Positions 38,801-47,090 are shown, numbered from the stretch's first letter. The stretch: 64,000 nt of DNA from Pseudomonas sp. A-RE-19 (GCF_019956555.1 NZ_JAHBDQ010000025.1:16195-80194); one strand, 5' to 3'. A program made the numbers and translations. The notes: generated by a model from the letters alone, not told the origin.

Positions 38801-39257
38801 GCAAATCGAAAGCTTTCTGGCTCTGGGTCTGGACGAAGGCCTGGATCGACGCCTGCGGGTTTGTCGCCAGCTCAGGGCTCAGCTCGTGAAAATCCAGGGC
38901 AAACGATCCTGCGGGCAGGATCGTTTGCAAGGGTTGCCCGGCGTCTTGAGTGAACACCGTGCGCAAGGTTTCGTGACGTTCGATCAGCGCCTGGACGCTG
39001 CGCTGCAACGCGGCCACATCCAGCGGGCCCTGCAAGCGCAGGGCCGTGGGAATGTTGTAGGCCGCGCTGTGCGGCGCCCATTGCCAGAGAAACCACTGGC
39101 GCTGCTGAGCGTAGGACAACAACAACGGTTCTTCAGCCGTGCGCTTGAAAACCGGGGCAATGTCAAAAAGGTTGACGCCTTTCTGCTTGAGCAGCACCGC
39201 CAGAGCCTTTCTTTGCTTAGCCGAAAGTTGTCCTACCGACTCGATTAACTCTTGCAC
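26871..39257 (-). CDS. Pyoverdine side-chain NRPS, modules 4-6 (Thr, Ala, OHOrn)
   Basis: 4128 aa, GTG start at 39257 with AGGGG upstream, 12 bases after the previous NRPS. Order: C (about 45-480), A, T (Ser1056), E (1080-1535); C (1560-2005), A, T (Ser2555); C (2640-3085), A, T (Ser3636), E (3680-4128). The specificity residues I read are DFWNVGMVH (threonine signature), DLWNNALTY (close to alanine) and DGECCGGVT (basic, close to hydroxyornithine). All three C domains keep HHxxxDG and both E domains keep HHLVVDxVSW. Predicted additions: D-allo-Thr, L-Ala, D-OHOrn. There is no thioesterase or reductase at the end. The middle module lacks an E domain although its T domain and following linker are of the E-associated kind. 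Equivalent to the distal pvdJ/pvdD position. Confidence 0.95.
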   Translation of the reverse strand: MQELIESVGQLSAKQRKALAVLLKQKGVNLFDIAPVFKRTAEEPLLLSYAQQRQWFLWQWAPHSAAYNIPTALRLQGPLDVAALQRSVQALIERHETLRTVFTQDAGQPLQTILPAGSFALDFHELSPELATNPQASIQAFVQTQSQKAFDLQTGPLLRAALLQVTPHDHVLVLTLHHIVSDGWSLQVMIEELVQLYAGFNLGHDAGLPALPIQYADYALWQRQWMEAGEQERQLAYWQHKLGGEQPVLELPTDRARPVEQSFVGASHNLILDPALSDSLKAFARRENVTLFVLLLASFQALLHRYSGQADIRVGVPVANRGRVEIERLIGFFVNTQVLKADVDGQASFVDLLRQVRQTAQEAQAHQDLPFEQLVEALEPGRSLSHSPLFQVMFNHQAESRISVQTRLNGLSIEPLEWQSATAQFDLVLNTTEQAHGIEAVLKYATDLFEASTIERLAQHWRNLLRAIVQDPTQRIAQLPVLDDAQQQQLLAHWNPSPVVHPVSQCIHQLIEAQAEHRPDAPAVVFAGQRLTYAELNRRANQWAHRLIARGVGPDVRVGVAVERSLDMIVAIVAVLKAGGAYVPLDPSYPDDRLRYMIEDSGIELLLTQGHLLAQLPIPPGLACLDLNQPPQEISAANPPCLTTADNLAYVIYTSGSTGKPKGALLPHGNVIRLFSATDHWFGFGPEDSWTLFHSYAFDFSVWEIFGALLHGGKLVVVPHDVTRSPEEFYTLLCDEQVTVLNQTPSAFKPLMQVASASSRNPALRYVVFGGEALEVQSLRPWFERFGDRAPTLINMYGITETTVHVTCRPLSMADLQQAHSSPIGEPIVDLSWYLLDDALNLVPQGCIGELYISGAGLARGYLNQPGMSATRFVPDPFNPVAGERLYRTGDQARRRGDGVIEYTGRIDHQVKIRGFRIELGEIETQLLNHDAVREAVVLAVEGLSGQQLAAWIVPSEPLDADAHASLRDSIKAQLRENLPDYMVPVSWVFLERLPLTANGKLDRKQLPNPDVSLVQEAYAAPRSELEQRLAEIWQDVLKVERVGLNDNFFELGGDSIISIQVVSRARLAGIRFSPKDIFQHQTVQRLATVAQQSDAVQAMQGDVLGTAVLTPIQQYFFATEIPERQHWNQSILLTPAEPLHAAALEQALEHLQRHHDALRLRYRQTAGDWVQEHAAVDQPNALLRTVALPDSEALPALCLELQRSLNLSDGPLIRAVLVDLPDASQRLLLVIHHLVVDGVSWRILLEDLQTAYQQLSAGTPLRLPAKTTAFKDWGERLQAYARSAGLEAELDYWRGQLAEAPADLPLDNPDGQLQNRFERSVDTRLDAERTRQLLQQAPAVYRTQVNDLLLTALARVLCEWSASDSALVQLEGHGREDLFDDLDLSRTVGWFTSMFPVRLTPQASLEASIKGIKEQLRAIPNKGIGFGLLRYLGNDAAKTALSGLSQPKVTFNYLGQFDNNFDEGALWVPATEDKGAGQDEQAPMSNWLTIDGRVYQGQLSLTWTYSGDVFEEATINALARAYEVALGELIDHCLSHPSGGLTPCDVPLAGLSQAHLDSLPIAAQRIEDIYPLAPMQQGILFHSLYDADASAYVYQMLLDIDGLDVARFQQAWQRVVDRHEVLRAGFIWGRNGLDTPLQVIYRQLTLEMPEVDVRAEPDVQAVLEARALADRERGFDLQNPPLLRLCLLRTADDRHRLIFTCHHILMDGWSNSRMFGEVLQDYAGHPVPSAQGRYRDFLAWLQRQDKDAAQAFWRGQLAELDEPTRLASACHGQTVPGPGKGVHKLTFDAAFTQRLNGFSRQQQVTLNSLVQAAWLLVLQRYTGQSSVAFGATVSGRPVDLPGIEQQLGLFINTLPVIASPPATCSVSDWVRSVQDKNLLLRDYEQTPLQDIQRLAALNGEALFDTLLVFENYPVSDTLEANPGGLRFSGLEHREQTNYGLTLIAGAGEVLSLDFNYLTEHFAERSIVGLAAHLQAVLRQFLDAPQRLLGEIGLLPASELRTLAEWNDHHAAYPAQALIHQGFEAQVEARPQAIALRHAGAGLTYAELNRRANQLARHLQTLGVGAEIRVGVAMPRSAELVIALMAVLKAGGTYVPLDPDYPADRVAYMLDDSQARVLLTQPHLLSQLPETQAQVVWVEAGGQAFADLAPHNLEGRIDSANLAYVIYTSGSTGKPKGVAIAHRNVQALIHWSHEVYSEQELQGVLASTSVCFDLSVWEIFVTLARGGSIIMARNALELPDLPERDQVRLINTVPSAIAALQRAGQIPSGVRIINLAGESLKQGLVDALYRETSVEHVYDLYGPSEDTTYSTCTRREAGGQANIGRPLVNTTAHLLDAQLQAAPVGVAAELYLAGDGITRGYLFRPGLTAERFVPNPLASNGERMYRTGDLTRLREDGVIEYIGRIDHQVKVRGFRIELGEIEARLLAHDSVHEGVVLAVEGHSGQQLVAYVVPAQADLSPQQQDDLSEVLKAGLKAHLPDYMVPAQWLFIEQLPLTPNGKLDRKALPTPDANQLQRDYVAPRTALEQQIAGIWQDILKLERVGVTDNFFTLGGDSIISIQVVSRARQAGIRFTPRDLFQQQTVERLARVVQVNVPLENDESPVSGSTAFKRSSPPGSHGLTPSDFPLARLDQTQLDALPVPAAAIEDIYPLSPMQEGMLFHTLSDNGSSLYVNQVSLPVKGLDVERFRAAWEYIIERQAILRTSFHWQDGLTKPLQIVQYHAALQMQVLDWRGQDISDTRIAAFATEDRALGFDLAEAKLQRLTLLRLSDDQYQMVWTSHHILMDGWSSSRLFGEVLQYYAKGQVSGENGRYRDFIAWLQAQDQDTQELFWKARLAAVNEPTALSQAIHPRHSADVSGHDAIYSNWDSAQTTRLLQFCRDLRITPNTLIQGAWLLLLQRYTGQRTVTFGATVSGRPESLPNVGNMLGLFINTLPIIQTPEPDLRLADWLNQVQVYNLDIRDYSQAPLADVQRWSNLGGQALFDSIVVFENFPIDDRLQEENDTDLTFGKSIGHGVTNVPMDLAVMLGDELSIEYLYLRSHFSAEAVEGIRLTLENTLEAMMRAPYERLGNLQRLSSEQWQAMQTWSAEPLSDHQPQLLPELISRHALSQPEAIAVQCAGMSLSYGELERRANRLAHCLIEHGAGLEVVIGVALPRSLEMVVSFLAVLKSGAAYVPLDIDYPPERLAYMIEDSGMALLLTQSSLRETLPAPEGLLHLELDHLDESRYGDEAPVCRVLEHGLAYLVYTSGSTGRPKGVAVTQGPLSMHCQAIAKLYEMDTRSCELHFMSFAFDGAHERWLSTLYSGGRLVVRDGCLWTPEQTYQALHDYGVTIACFPPAYLKQLAEYAAASGIAPPPVRIYCFGGDAVPEQTFEQVKAALRPEYFTNGYGPTETVVTPMLWKVPVSQQCEAAYAPIGRAVGARSLYVLDEDLNPLPPGFAGELYIGGYGVARGYHGRPDLTCERFVPNPFASGERLYRTGDLVRLRQDGVVDYVGRIDHQVKVRGFRIELGEVEASLRQLAQVSDALVIARDNASGKQLIGYVVTDAGQELGDELKAGLRTTLPEYMVPAQIVCLSAFPVTPNGKLDRRALPEPEFKSEAYVAPRNQQEQLLADIWAQVLQVEQVGISDNFFELGGDSILSLQVISRVRNHPTLQMDLKLRDLMRYQTIAGIVEQDVVKAGTAQPSVDLTQVASEGLFNLLPIQEWFFAEGMAEPHHYNQSLLLSARQTLDLDALEQALGWIENHHDALRLRFCQEGGRWLQRYAALTDRREPVLWRREAENSEQVEALANLTQRSLKLDDGPAWRAVHIALPDGQARLLMVIHHLVVDTVSWRILLDDLKAAYEACVMGIEPQLPIRTSSYRAFAEALQAQAPMIAEQELGYWLEQLDQPGVDLPCDNRRGKNQVRHQAQARLKLSREHTEQLLKQAPAVYRTQINDLLLSTLSRALCRWSEQPSALILLEGHGREDLFESIDLSRSLGWFTSMFPVRLTPDSADIGASIVNVQAQLAAIPQKGIGYGVLRHLAGPQLGRQLADLPQARVTFNYLGQFDQSFDEQALLVPALEETGDNYCLQANLGNWLEIVGQVYDGQLALRCIYSTQRYRASTMERFMQDYQRELEALIEHCMARVG

Positions 39258-39269
39258 GCGTTGTTCCCC

Positions 39270-42200
39270 TCAAGAAATCAGTTTTTCCAGATCATCGAGG
39301 GATAGACGTTTGAGGGCCTCCAGGGATTTAGCCAATTCGTCCTGAACCGGCGATAAATCAACGCGCAATGCTTCGATACGGGTGCAGAACGCTTGCAGGG
39401 TGTCGGCTTCGAACAGCGCCTTGAGCGGCACCTTGTCACCCAGGCGTTCCTTGATTCGGGTCACCACTAGCGTCGCCAGCAGCGAATGCCCGCCCAACTG
39501 GAAGAAGTTGTCCGTCAGGCCCACGCGCTCGACTTCCAGCACCTCCTGCCAGACGGTCGCCACTGCCCATTGCAGATCGGTGCGCGGCGCGTCGTAACGC
39601 TGCAGCGTCGGATTGCCGCCCAGCGCCATCAGGGCCTTGCGGTCGAGCTTGCCATTGGGGGTCTGCGGCAGTGCGTCGATCACATGCAGATGGCCCGGCA
39701 CCATGTGCGCCGGCAAACGACTGGCCAGGGCCGCCCGCAGGTTTTCCGCCAGCAGTTGACGGTCGCTCGCCACCACATAGGCATGCAGATGCTTGCCCGC
39801 CGCGCCCTCCTGCGCCAGCACCACGGCTTCGTGCACGTCGGGCTGCTCCAGCAATCGGGCTTCGATCTCGCTCAGCTCGATGCGAAAGCCGCGAATCTTC
39901 ACCTGATGGTCGGCACGACCGATGTACTCAATCGTGTCGCCAGGCCCTTGGCGCACCAGATCGCCGGTGCGATACAGCCGCTCACCATGGGCCGCGAACG
40001 GGTCCGGCACGAAGCGTTCGGCGGTCAGGCCGGGACGCAGCAGGTAGCCACGGGTCACCCCGGCACCGGCCAGGTACAACTCGGCCGCCAGCCCTGCCGG
40101 CAACACCTGCAACTGGCTGTCGAGCAGGTAGGCCACGGTGTTGTCCAGTGGCCGCCCGATGTTCGCCCGGCCGTTGGCGGTGCGCAGGGTGAAGGTCGAA
40201 TAGGTGGTGTCTTCCGACGGCCCGTACAGGTCATAAACCTGCTTGACCGACGTGCTGGCGTACAGCGTATCGACCAGCGTCTGCTTGAGCGGCTCGCCGG
40301 CCAGATTGAGGGTGGTGACCGACGCCGGAATCTGCCCGGCCCGTTGCAGCGCGGCAATCGCCGACGGCACGGTATTGATCAGCGTCACTCGCTCACGGGC
40401 CGGCAACTCGGACAGCGCCAGGGCGTTGTCCGCCAGCACCAGGCAACCGCCACTGGCCAGCGTGACGAAAATCTCCCACACCGACAGGTCGAAGCAGATC
40501 GAGGTCGAGGCCAGCACGCCACGCATCTGCTCATCGCGGTAAACACCCTGCGACCACTGGGTCAGCGCCGCGAGGTTGGCATGGGTAATCGCCACGCCTT
40601 TGGGCTTGCCGGTGGAGCCGGAGGTGTAAATCACGTAGGCCAGATTCTGCGCAACGATCCGGCTGACAGGCGCCGTGGACGGATACCCGGCGAGCCATTC
40701 GGCGCCCTCTTCGACCAACAACACTTGAGACGGCAACGCCTCGGGCAACATTGTCTGCAACGCGGCTTCGGTCAGCAGCACCGCTGCGCAACTGTCCTCG
40801 AGCATGTGCAGCAAGCGCGCTTGCGGATACTCCGGGTCCAGCGGCACGTAGGCACCACCGGCCTTGAGGATCGCCAGCAGCCCGACCAGCATGTCCGGCG
40901 TGCGGCGCATGCACACGCCGACCCGCACTTCCGGCCCGACGCCCAGCGTTTGCAGCTTGTGCGCCAGTCGATTGGCCCGAGCGTCGAGGGTGCGGTAATC
41001 GAGGGTCTGTTCGGCAAACAACACCGCCGCAGCCTGCGGTTGGCGTTGTACCTGCGCGTCGATGCGCTCGACCACGCTGCGCGCATCCAGCGTCGTGATC
41101 GCAGCCTTGCCCCAGTCGACAGCCGCTTGACCCAGTGCGCCGTCCAGCAGTTGCAACGCGCCCAGAGGCTGCGAAGCATCCGTCATGAATTGCATCATCA
41201 GGCCTTCGAGCTGGGTGCTCAGGTCGGCGATGGTGGCGTGATCGAAGCAGGCCTGATCGAAGCTCAAGCCCAGGGTCAACTCACGACCGGTGACCGCCAC
41301 CAGTGTCAGCGGATAATGGGTCTGCTCCTGACGCTGGATGGTGGAAAACTCCAGCCCGGTGGCAGTGCCTTGGGCCAGCGCTTCGGCCATCGGGTAGTTC
41401 TCGAACACCAGAATACTGTCGAACAGCGCGCCCGCGCCCTGCCCCGCCCAGCGCTGGATATCGTAGAGCGGCGTGTGCTCGTGTTCGCGCAGGGCCAGGT
41501 TGAGGCTCTGCACCTGCTGAATCCACTGGCCGACCGGGATCTCGGCGGACGGCGAAGCCACCACCGGCAAGGTATTGATGAACAGGCCGATCTGCTGCTC
41601 GACGCCGGGCAAGTCCGTCGGCCGACCGGCCACAGTCGCGCCGAAAGCTACGGTGTCCTGGCCGGCATAGCGCTGCAACAGCACCAGCCACGCGGCTTGC
41701 ATCAGGGTATTGAGGGTGACCTTCTGTTCGCGGGCGAAGCGGTTCAAATCACCAGTTTGTTGTTCGCTGAACACATGTTGGTAATCGGCATAACCGCTGG
41801 CCGGCGTCTGGCTGACCGGCAGCGCGCTGGCCAGGCGGGTCGGCTCCTGAAGGTCAACCAGCGCCGACGTCCAGAACCCGCGACTGGCCTGAACATCGCG
41901 CTGGCCCAGCCACTCGATGTAATCGCGATAGCGCCCCGGGGTCGCCGCCGGTGTCATGCCGGCATAGCGTTGCAACACCTCGCCGAACAACTGCGAGGTG
42001 CTCCAGCCATCCATCAAGATGTGATGACTGGTGTAGATCAAGTGATGCTGCGCCTCACCGGTTTGCACCAGCAAGACTCGCAACAGCGGGGCCTGGTCGA
42101 GTTCGAAACCGGCGGCCAGATCCTCCCGGGCCAACTGATCGAGCGCTGCGTAAAGGTCATCACGACCGCGCCAGTCCTGCACGGTCATGGGCATCTGCAC

Positions 42201-45200
42201 CATCTGCCTGACAATCTGCACCGCCGCGTCGGCGTCCTCGGGCCAGACGAATACTGTGCGCAGAATCTCATGGGCCTCCAGCGTCTGCTGCCAGGCCTGA
42301 CGGAAACGCTCGGCGTCCAGCTGCCGCACATCGACGCGCAACTGGTTGGTGTAGGCCGGGCCGTCCGGCTCGTTGAGGCTATGGAACAGGATGCCCTGCT
42401 GCATCGGCGACAACGGATAGAGGTCGCTGATCTCCCGTGCCGGCACCGGCAGCGCCGACAGTTGCGCTTGCGTCAGGCGCACCAGATTGAAGTCCGACGG
42501 CGTGACCCCGGCATGCTCACCGACAGTGCAATGTTCGATCAGTCGTTCCAGTTCATGGCAATAAGCATCGGCCAGTGCCTGAATGGTTTGCGGGCGGTAC
42601 ATGCCCTGGCCGAACGTCCAGCTCAATTCCAGCTCACCGCCATAGACCTGGCCGTCGACGCTCAGCCAGTTGCCCAAGGGCGCCTCTTCATTCTGCTGCT
42701 CACCGGTGCTGTCGGCGGTCGGCACGAACAGCGCGCCGTCAGTTGCACTGAACGCACCGTCGAACTGCCCGAGGTAGTTGAACGTGATGCGCGGCGGCGG
42801 CAATTCACGCAGCGGTTCGAAGCCGGCGAGGTAGCGCAGCACGCCGTAGCCGATGCCTTTGCCCGGCACGGCTCGCAGTTGTTCCTTGATCGCGCACAGC
42901 GACATGCCCGACTCTGCCTGTGGGGTCAGACGCACCGGAAACAGGCTGCTGAACCAACCCACGGTGCGACTCAAATCCAGGTCGTCGAACAGGTCTTCGC
43001 GACCATGACCTTCGAGCTGGATCAGCACCGACTCCTGCTCGCTCCAGTCACACAGCACCCGCGCCAGGGCGGTCAGCAGCAAGTCGTTGATCTGGGTGCG
43101 ATAGGCGGCCGGTGCCACTTTGAGCAGCGCGTGGGTCAGCGATTTGTTCAGGCGTGAAGTGGCCCGAGCGGCCTGACGGCGGGTCTGGACGGTCTCGGGA
43201 AAATCCCTCGGCAAGTCGTTGTTACCGACCTCCAGCGTGCGCTGCCAATAATCGCGTTCGGCCTTCAAAATATCGCTTTGCCCGTAACGGTGCAGGTGTT
43301 GCGCCCAGGCCTGGAGCGAACTGCTTTTGCCCGGCAGGACAATCGCCTTGCCTGCCGCCAACGCGGTATAGGCTTGCTGCAAATCTTCCAGCAGCACCCG
43401 CCAGGACACGCCATCCACCACCAAGTGATGGATCACCAGCAGCAAACGTTGTGTAGCGTCAGGCAGGTTCACCAGCACCGCCCGCACCAGCCGGCCCTGT
43501 TGCAGATCGAGACTGCGCTGGGCCTCGGTGACCAGCGCGGGTAAATCGGCAAGGTCGTCCAATGCCCGCACCCACAACAGGTCTGTGTGGCGCTGCGTCT
43601 GGAATGTCGCCTGCCAGTGTTCGCCCGATGCCTGGAAACTCAGGTTCAGCGCATCGTGCTGCTCGATCAGGGCGGCCAATGTGTTGCTTAGATGGGCCGC
43701 GTCCAGAGGGGATTGCGGCTGCAGCATCACCGACTGATTCCAGTGATGACGCTGGGGGATGTCCGTCTGGAAGAAGCGCGCCTGGATCGGCAACAACGGC
43801 AGCTCGCCGCCGATTTTTTGCGCGACGCTGGCCGCCGGTTTGCTCTCGATCAATTTGGCCACCGCCGCCAACTGGCCGATGGTCTGCTTCTCGAACAGTT
43901 GCTTGGGGCTCAGCTTGATGCCCTGGCGTTTGGCCCGGGCGATGATTTGCAAGCTGAGGATCGAATCGCCGCCCAGCTCGAAGAAGTTGTCGGTGCTGCC
44001 CACTTGTTCAAGCTTCAGGACATCGGCCCAGATGGCGGCAAGCTTCTGTTCGAGCTCGCCCACCGGGGCGACAAATTGCTGCGTCACCAGCCCCGGCACC
44101 GGCAAGGCACGCATGTCCAGTTTGCCGTTGGCAGTCAGCGGCAAGCGCTCCAGAACCACGATCTGCGCCGGTACCATGTACTCCGGCAGGCAGGCCTGCA
44201 ACTGCTGACGCAAGGCGTCGACATTCAATGGCAGGTCAGGTGCGGCCACGCAGTACGCCACCAGTTGCAGGCGCGTTTCATCGCCGTCCAGCGGCAAGGC
44301 CAACACAGCGGCCTCGCTCACGCCGTTCAGGCCCAGCAGTACCCGGGCGACTTCCGCCGGTTCCACTCGATAGCCGCGCACCTTGACCTGGTCGTCGGCA
44401 CGCCCGATGAATTCCAGCGCTCCCTGACGGTTGCGGCGCACCCGGTCACCGCTGCGGTACACCCGCGCGCCGACGGCGCCAAACGGATCCGGCAGGAAAC
44501 GTTCGGCGGTCAGCCCCGGCTGCCCGAGGTAACCCAGCGCCACACTGTCACCGCCGATGTACAGCTCGCCCGCCACCTGATCGGCGACCCCGTTGAGCAC
44601 ATCGTCCAGCACGTAGACATGCGCGCCCGGCAGCGGACGACCGACCGGCACGCCGCGAGCACCGTCGAGATCCTTGAGCTCATGGGTCAACACGCCGACC
44701 GTGGTTTCGCTCGGGCCATAGTGGTTGATAAACCGGCAGCCCGGCTTGAGTCGCCGCACCTGTTCGAGCAATGCCGGCGAGCAGGCCTCGCCACCCACGA
44801 TCAGTGCATGTTGCGGCAACACATCGGCGGCCCGGGATGCCTGCATCAGCGCCGACAAATGCCCCGGCACGATCTTCAACACGCCCACTTGGTGCCCGGC
44901 CATGTAATCGGCAAACCGGTCCGGGTCGAAGCCCAATTCCTCCGGCAATACATGCAGCAAGCGGCCGGAGCACAAGGCGCCGAACAGCACGGTAAACCCC
45001 AGGTCCGCGGCAATGGTCGAGACCAGCGCCATGCTTGCCGCCGGCTCCAGCGCCAGACGTTCCAGCGCACCGCGCACATAACTGGCCAGGGCGCCGTGGC
45101 TCACCAGCACGCCTTTGGGTTGGCCGGTGGAACCGGAGGTGTGAATCACATAGGCCGGTGCATCCGCCGACACGGTCAGCGAAGGCTGCGTCGTCGGCTG

Positions 45201-47090
45201 GTCCTGCCAGCGTTCGGGCGCGAAGGCCAGCCCTTGGCAACCGGCGACCACCAGAGTGCTTTCCCGCGAGTCGCCTGCGGCACACATCAGGACCGTCGCC
45301 TGCGCGCCTGCGAGCATCTGCCGCAAGCGCGCGGCCGGCGCCTTGACGTCCAGCGGCATGTACACCGCCCCGGCCTTGATCACCCCTAACACACAGGTCA
45401 GCCATTCCAGTGAGCGCTCCATCAGCACCGCCACTGGCTGCCCGCTCTGCACGCCTTGCGCTCGCAGGTAGTGGGCCAGGCGATTGGCGTCCTGATCCAG
45501 CGTCTGAAAACTCAACGTCCGCTCAAGGCAGCGTGCGGCCAGCGCTTCAGGCTGTGCGGCCACCTGACGATCCCATTGCTGCAATACCGACTCCGCCGGC
45601 TGCCGTGGCGTCAGCGCCGATGGTACCGGCGTGGTGGCAAGACTGTGCAGCGGCGCCTGCGGGGCGCTGAGCAATTCGCGGAACAGGCCGAGCAGCGTCG
45701 GAATGAACCCCTCGATGGTCGAGCGCTGGTACAGGTCGCTGGCGTAGGTCATTTGCCCGTGGATCAGCGTGCCGTCATCGGTGATGTCCAGCGCCAGATC
45801 AAAATGCGTGCCCTGTTTGTCCAGCGGATATTCGGTAACGCTCAGACCCGGCAGGCTCATCGAACGCTGGGTCTGCATGCCGACGTTTTGGTTGAACTTG
45901 GCCTGGAACAACGGGTTATGCCCCAGGGTTCGCTCGGGCACCAGTTCATCCACCAATTGCTCGAAGGGCAGCTCCTGATGGGCCTGGGCTCCAAACGAGG
46001 CGTCCCGGACCCGGGCCAGCAAATCGTCGAAGCTGCCGCGCTCATCGACCTGGCAACGCAACACTTGAGTGTTGACGAAGAAACCGATCAGCCCTTCGAC
46101 CTCGGAGCGCCCACGGTTGGCGTTGGGCACGCCGACGCGAATATCGCGCTGGCCGCCAAGACGCGAGAGGAACAGCGAAAACCCGGCCAGCACCAGCATG
46201 AACAAGCTGATGCCCTGAGCCCGGGCAAACCCGTTCAACTGCCGGGACAGGCCCGCACCGAAATCAAAGCTCAGGGTCTGGCCCTCGAAACTCTGGGTCA
46301 GCGGCCGGGGGAAGTCCGCCGCCACGTCCAACAGCGGATGCTCTTCACCCAACTGCTGGCGCCAGTAATCGAGTTGCCGCTCGCCCTCGCCGGCCTCCAG
46401 CCAGCGGCGCTGCCAGATCGCGTAGTCGGCGTACTGCAACGGCAACGCCGGCAACTGCGGTTCGCGCGCCAGGCTGAAGGCCTGATAGCACTGCACGAAT
46501 TCCTTGACCATGACGTCCATCGACCAGCCATCGGAGACGATGTGGTGCATGCTCACGATCAGCACATATTCATCGTCCGCCAGACAGAACAAGCTGGCCC
46601 GCAGCAATGGCCCGTGGAGCAAATCGAACGGTTGCGCGGCCGCCTCCTGAACCCGCCGCGCCAGCTCGACTTCACGCTCTTGCACGGCAACATTCGACAG
46701 ATCGACGCGTTGCAGTGGCACGCGCTGCTGGTCGAGGATGACCTGGCTCGGCGGGTCGTTGTCGGTCTGGAACACCGTGCGCAGCACTTCATGGCGCGCC
46801 ACCAGATGATCGAAGGAACGCAACAGCGCCGCCTCATTCAACTGCCCGTACAAGCGCAGGCCGGCGGCCATGTTGTACGCCGCGCTCTGCGGGTCGAGCT
46901 GCCAGAGAAACAGCAAGCGCTGCTGGGCAAACGAGAGCGGGATCACCGCGCAGTCGTGACGACTGACCGGCAGCGGCAGCAGGCTGAAGTCCTTGCCCTC
47001 CTCGCGCAGTTTGGCGAGAAACCGTCGACGTTGCTCCAGCGGCAAACCGACGAACCTTTTAGCGATACGCTCCGCCATATTGCCGCTCAT
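39270..47090 (-). CDS. Pyoverdine side-chain NRPS, modules 2-3 (Asp, Ala)
   Basis: 2606 aa. Its ATG overlaps the stop of the upstream NRPS by four bases (ATGA). Order: C (about 45-480), A (500-990), T (Ser1043), E (1065-1515), C (1540-1985), A (2010-2510), T (Ser2536). The first A domain gives specificity residues DLTKIGHVG, the known aspartate signature. The E domain makes the residue D. The second gives DLWNNALTY, close to the alanine signature. The first C domain is of the kind accepting L-residues (PLSFAQQRLLFLWQL); the second follows the E domain and is of the D-accepting kind (YPLSPMQQGILFHSL). The Asp unit is the expected target of the SyrP-like hydroxylase downstream of the thioesterase gene. 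Confidence 0.95.
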   Translation of the reverse strand: MSGNMAERIAKRFVGLPLEQRRRFLAKLREEGKDFSLLPLPVSRHDCAVIPLSFAQQRLLFLWQLDPQSAAYNMAAGLRLYGQLNEAALLRSFDHLVARHEVLRTVFQTDNDPPSQVILDQQRVPLQRVDLSNVAVQEREVELARRVQEAAAQPFDLLHGPLLRASLFCLADDEYVLIVSMHHIVSDGWSMDVMVKEFVQCYQAFSLAREPQLPALPLQYADYAIWQRRWLEAGEGERQLDYWRQQLGEEHPLLDVAADFPRPLTQSFEGQTLSFDFGAGLSRQLNGFARAQGISLFMLVLAGFSLFLSRLGGQRDIRVGVPNANRGRSEVEGLIGFFVNTQVLRCQVDERGSFDDLLARVRDASFGAQAHQELPFEQLVDELVPERTLGHNPLFQAKFNQNVGMQTQRSMSLPGLSVTEYPLDKQGTHFDLALDITDDGTLIHGQMTYASDLYQRSTIEGFIPTLLGLFRELLSAPQAPLHSLATTPVPSALTPRQPAESVLQQWDRQVAAQPEALAARCLERTLSFQTLDQDANRLAHYLRAQGVQSGQPVAVLMERSLEWLTCVLGVIKAGAVYMPLDVKAPAARLRQMLAGAQATVLMCAAGDSRESTLVVAGCQGLAFAPERWQDQPTTQPSLTVSADAPAYVIHTSGSTGQPKGVLVSHGALASYVRGALERLALEPAASMALVSTIAADLGFTVLFGALCSGRLLHVLPEELGFDPDRFADYMAGHQVGVLKIVPGHLSALMQASRAADVLPQHALIVGGEACSPALLEQVRRLKPGCRFINHYGPSETTVGVLTHELKDLDGARGVPVGRPLPGAHVYVLDDVLNGVADQVAGELYIGGDSVALGYLGQPGLTAERFLPDPFGAVGARVYRSGDRVRRNRQGALEFIGRADDQVKVRGYRVEPAEVARVLLGLNGVSEAAVLALPLDGDETRLQLVAYCVAAPDLPLNVDALRQQLQACLPEYMVPAQIVVLERLPLTANGKLDMRALPVPGLVTQQFVAPVGELEQKLAAIWADVLKLEQVGSTDNFFELGGDSILSLQIIARAKRQGIKLSPKQLFEKQTIGQLAAVAKLIESKPAASVAQKIGGELPLLPIQARFFQTDIPQRHHWNQSVMLQPQSPLDAAHLSNTLAALIEQHDALNLSFQASGEHWQATFQTQRHTDLLWVRALDDLADLPALVTEAQRSLDLQQGRLVRAVLVNLPDATQRLLLVIHHLVVDGVSWRVLLEDLQQAYTALAAGKAIVLPGKSSSLQAWAQHLHRYGQSDILKAERDYWQRTLEVGNNDLPRDFPETVQTRRQAARATSRLNKSLTHALLKVAPAAYRTQINDLLLTALARVLCDWSEQESVLIQLEGHGREDLFDDLDLSRTVGWFSSLFPVRLTPQAESGMSLCAIKEQLRAVPGKGIGYGVLRYLAGFEPLRELPPPRITFNYLGQFDGAFSATDGALFVPTADSTGEQQNEEAPLGNWLSVDGQVYGGELELSWTFGQGMYRPQTIQALADAYCHELERLIEHCTVGEHAGVTPSDFNLVRLTQAQLSALPVPAREISDLYPLSPMQQGILFHSLNEPDGPAYTNQLRVDVRQLDAERFRQAWQQTLEAHEILRTVFVWPEDADAAVQIVRQMVQMPMTVQDWRGRDDLYAALDQLAREDLAAGFELDQAPLLRVLLVQTGEAQHHLIYTSHHILMDGWSTSQLFGEVLQRYAGMTPAATPGRYRDYIEWLGQRDVQASRGFWTSALVDLQEPTRLASALPVSQTPASGYADYQHVFSEQQTGDLNRFAREQKVTLNTLMQAAWLVLLQRYAGQDTVAFGATVAGRPTDLPGVEQQIGLFINTLPVVASPSAEIPVGQWIQQVQSLNLALREHEHTPLYDIQRWAGQGAGALFDSILVFENYPMAEALAQGTATGLEFSTIQRQEQTHYPLTLVAVTGRELTLGLSFDQACFDHATIADLSTQLEGLMMQFMTDASQPLGALQLLDGALGQAAVDWGKAAITTLDARSVVERIDAQVQRQPQAAAVLFAEQTLDYRTLDARANRLAHKLQTLGVGPEVRVGVCMRRTPDMLVGLLAILKAGGAYVPLDPEYPQARLLHMLEDSCAAVLLTEAALQTMLPEALPSQVLLVEEGAEWLAGYPSTAPVSRIVAQNLAYVIYTSGSTGKPKGVAITHANLAALTQWSQGVYRDEQMRGVLASTSICFDLSVWEIFVTLASGGCLVLADNALALSELPARERVTLINTVPSAIAALQRAGQIPASVTTLNLAGEPLKQTLVDTLYASTSVKQVYDLYGPSEDTTYSTFTLRTANGRANIGRPLDNTVAYLLDSQLQVLPAGLAAELYLAGAGVTRGYLLRPGLTAERFVPDPFAAHGERLYRTGDLVRQGPGDTIEYIGRADHQVKIRGFRIELSEIEARLLEQPDVHEAVVLAQEGAAGKHLHAYVVASDRQLLAENLRAALASRLPAHMVPGHLHVIDALPQTPNGKLDRKALMALGGNPTLQRYDAPRTDLQWAVATVWQEVLEVERVGLTDNFFQLGGHSLLATLVVTRIKERLGDKVPLKALFEADTLQAFCTRIEALRVDLSPVQDELAKSLEALKRLSLDDLEKLIS

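Noticed and set aside
39486..43157. 1223-residue open frame opposite the 2606-aa NRPS
   Set aside because: Same antisense artefact; composition is His/Gln/Arg-rich and no motif is present.
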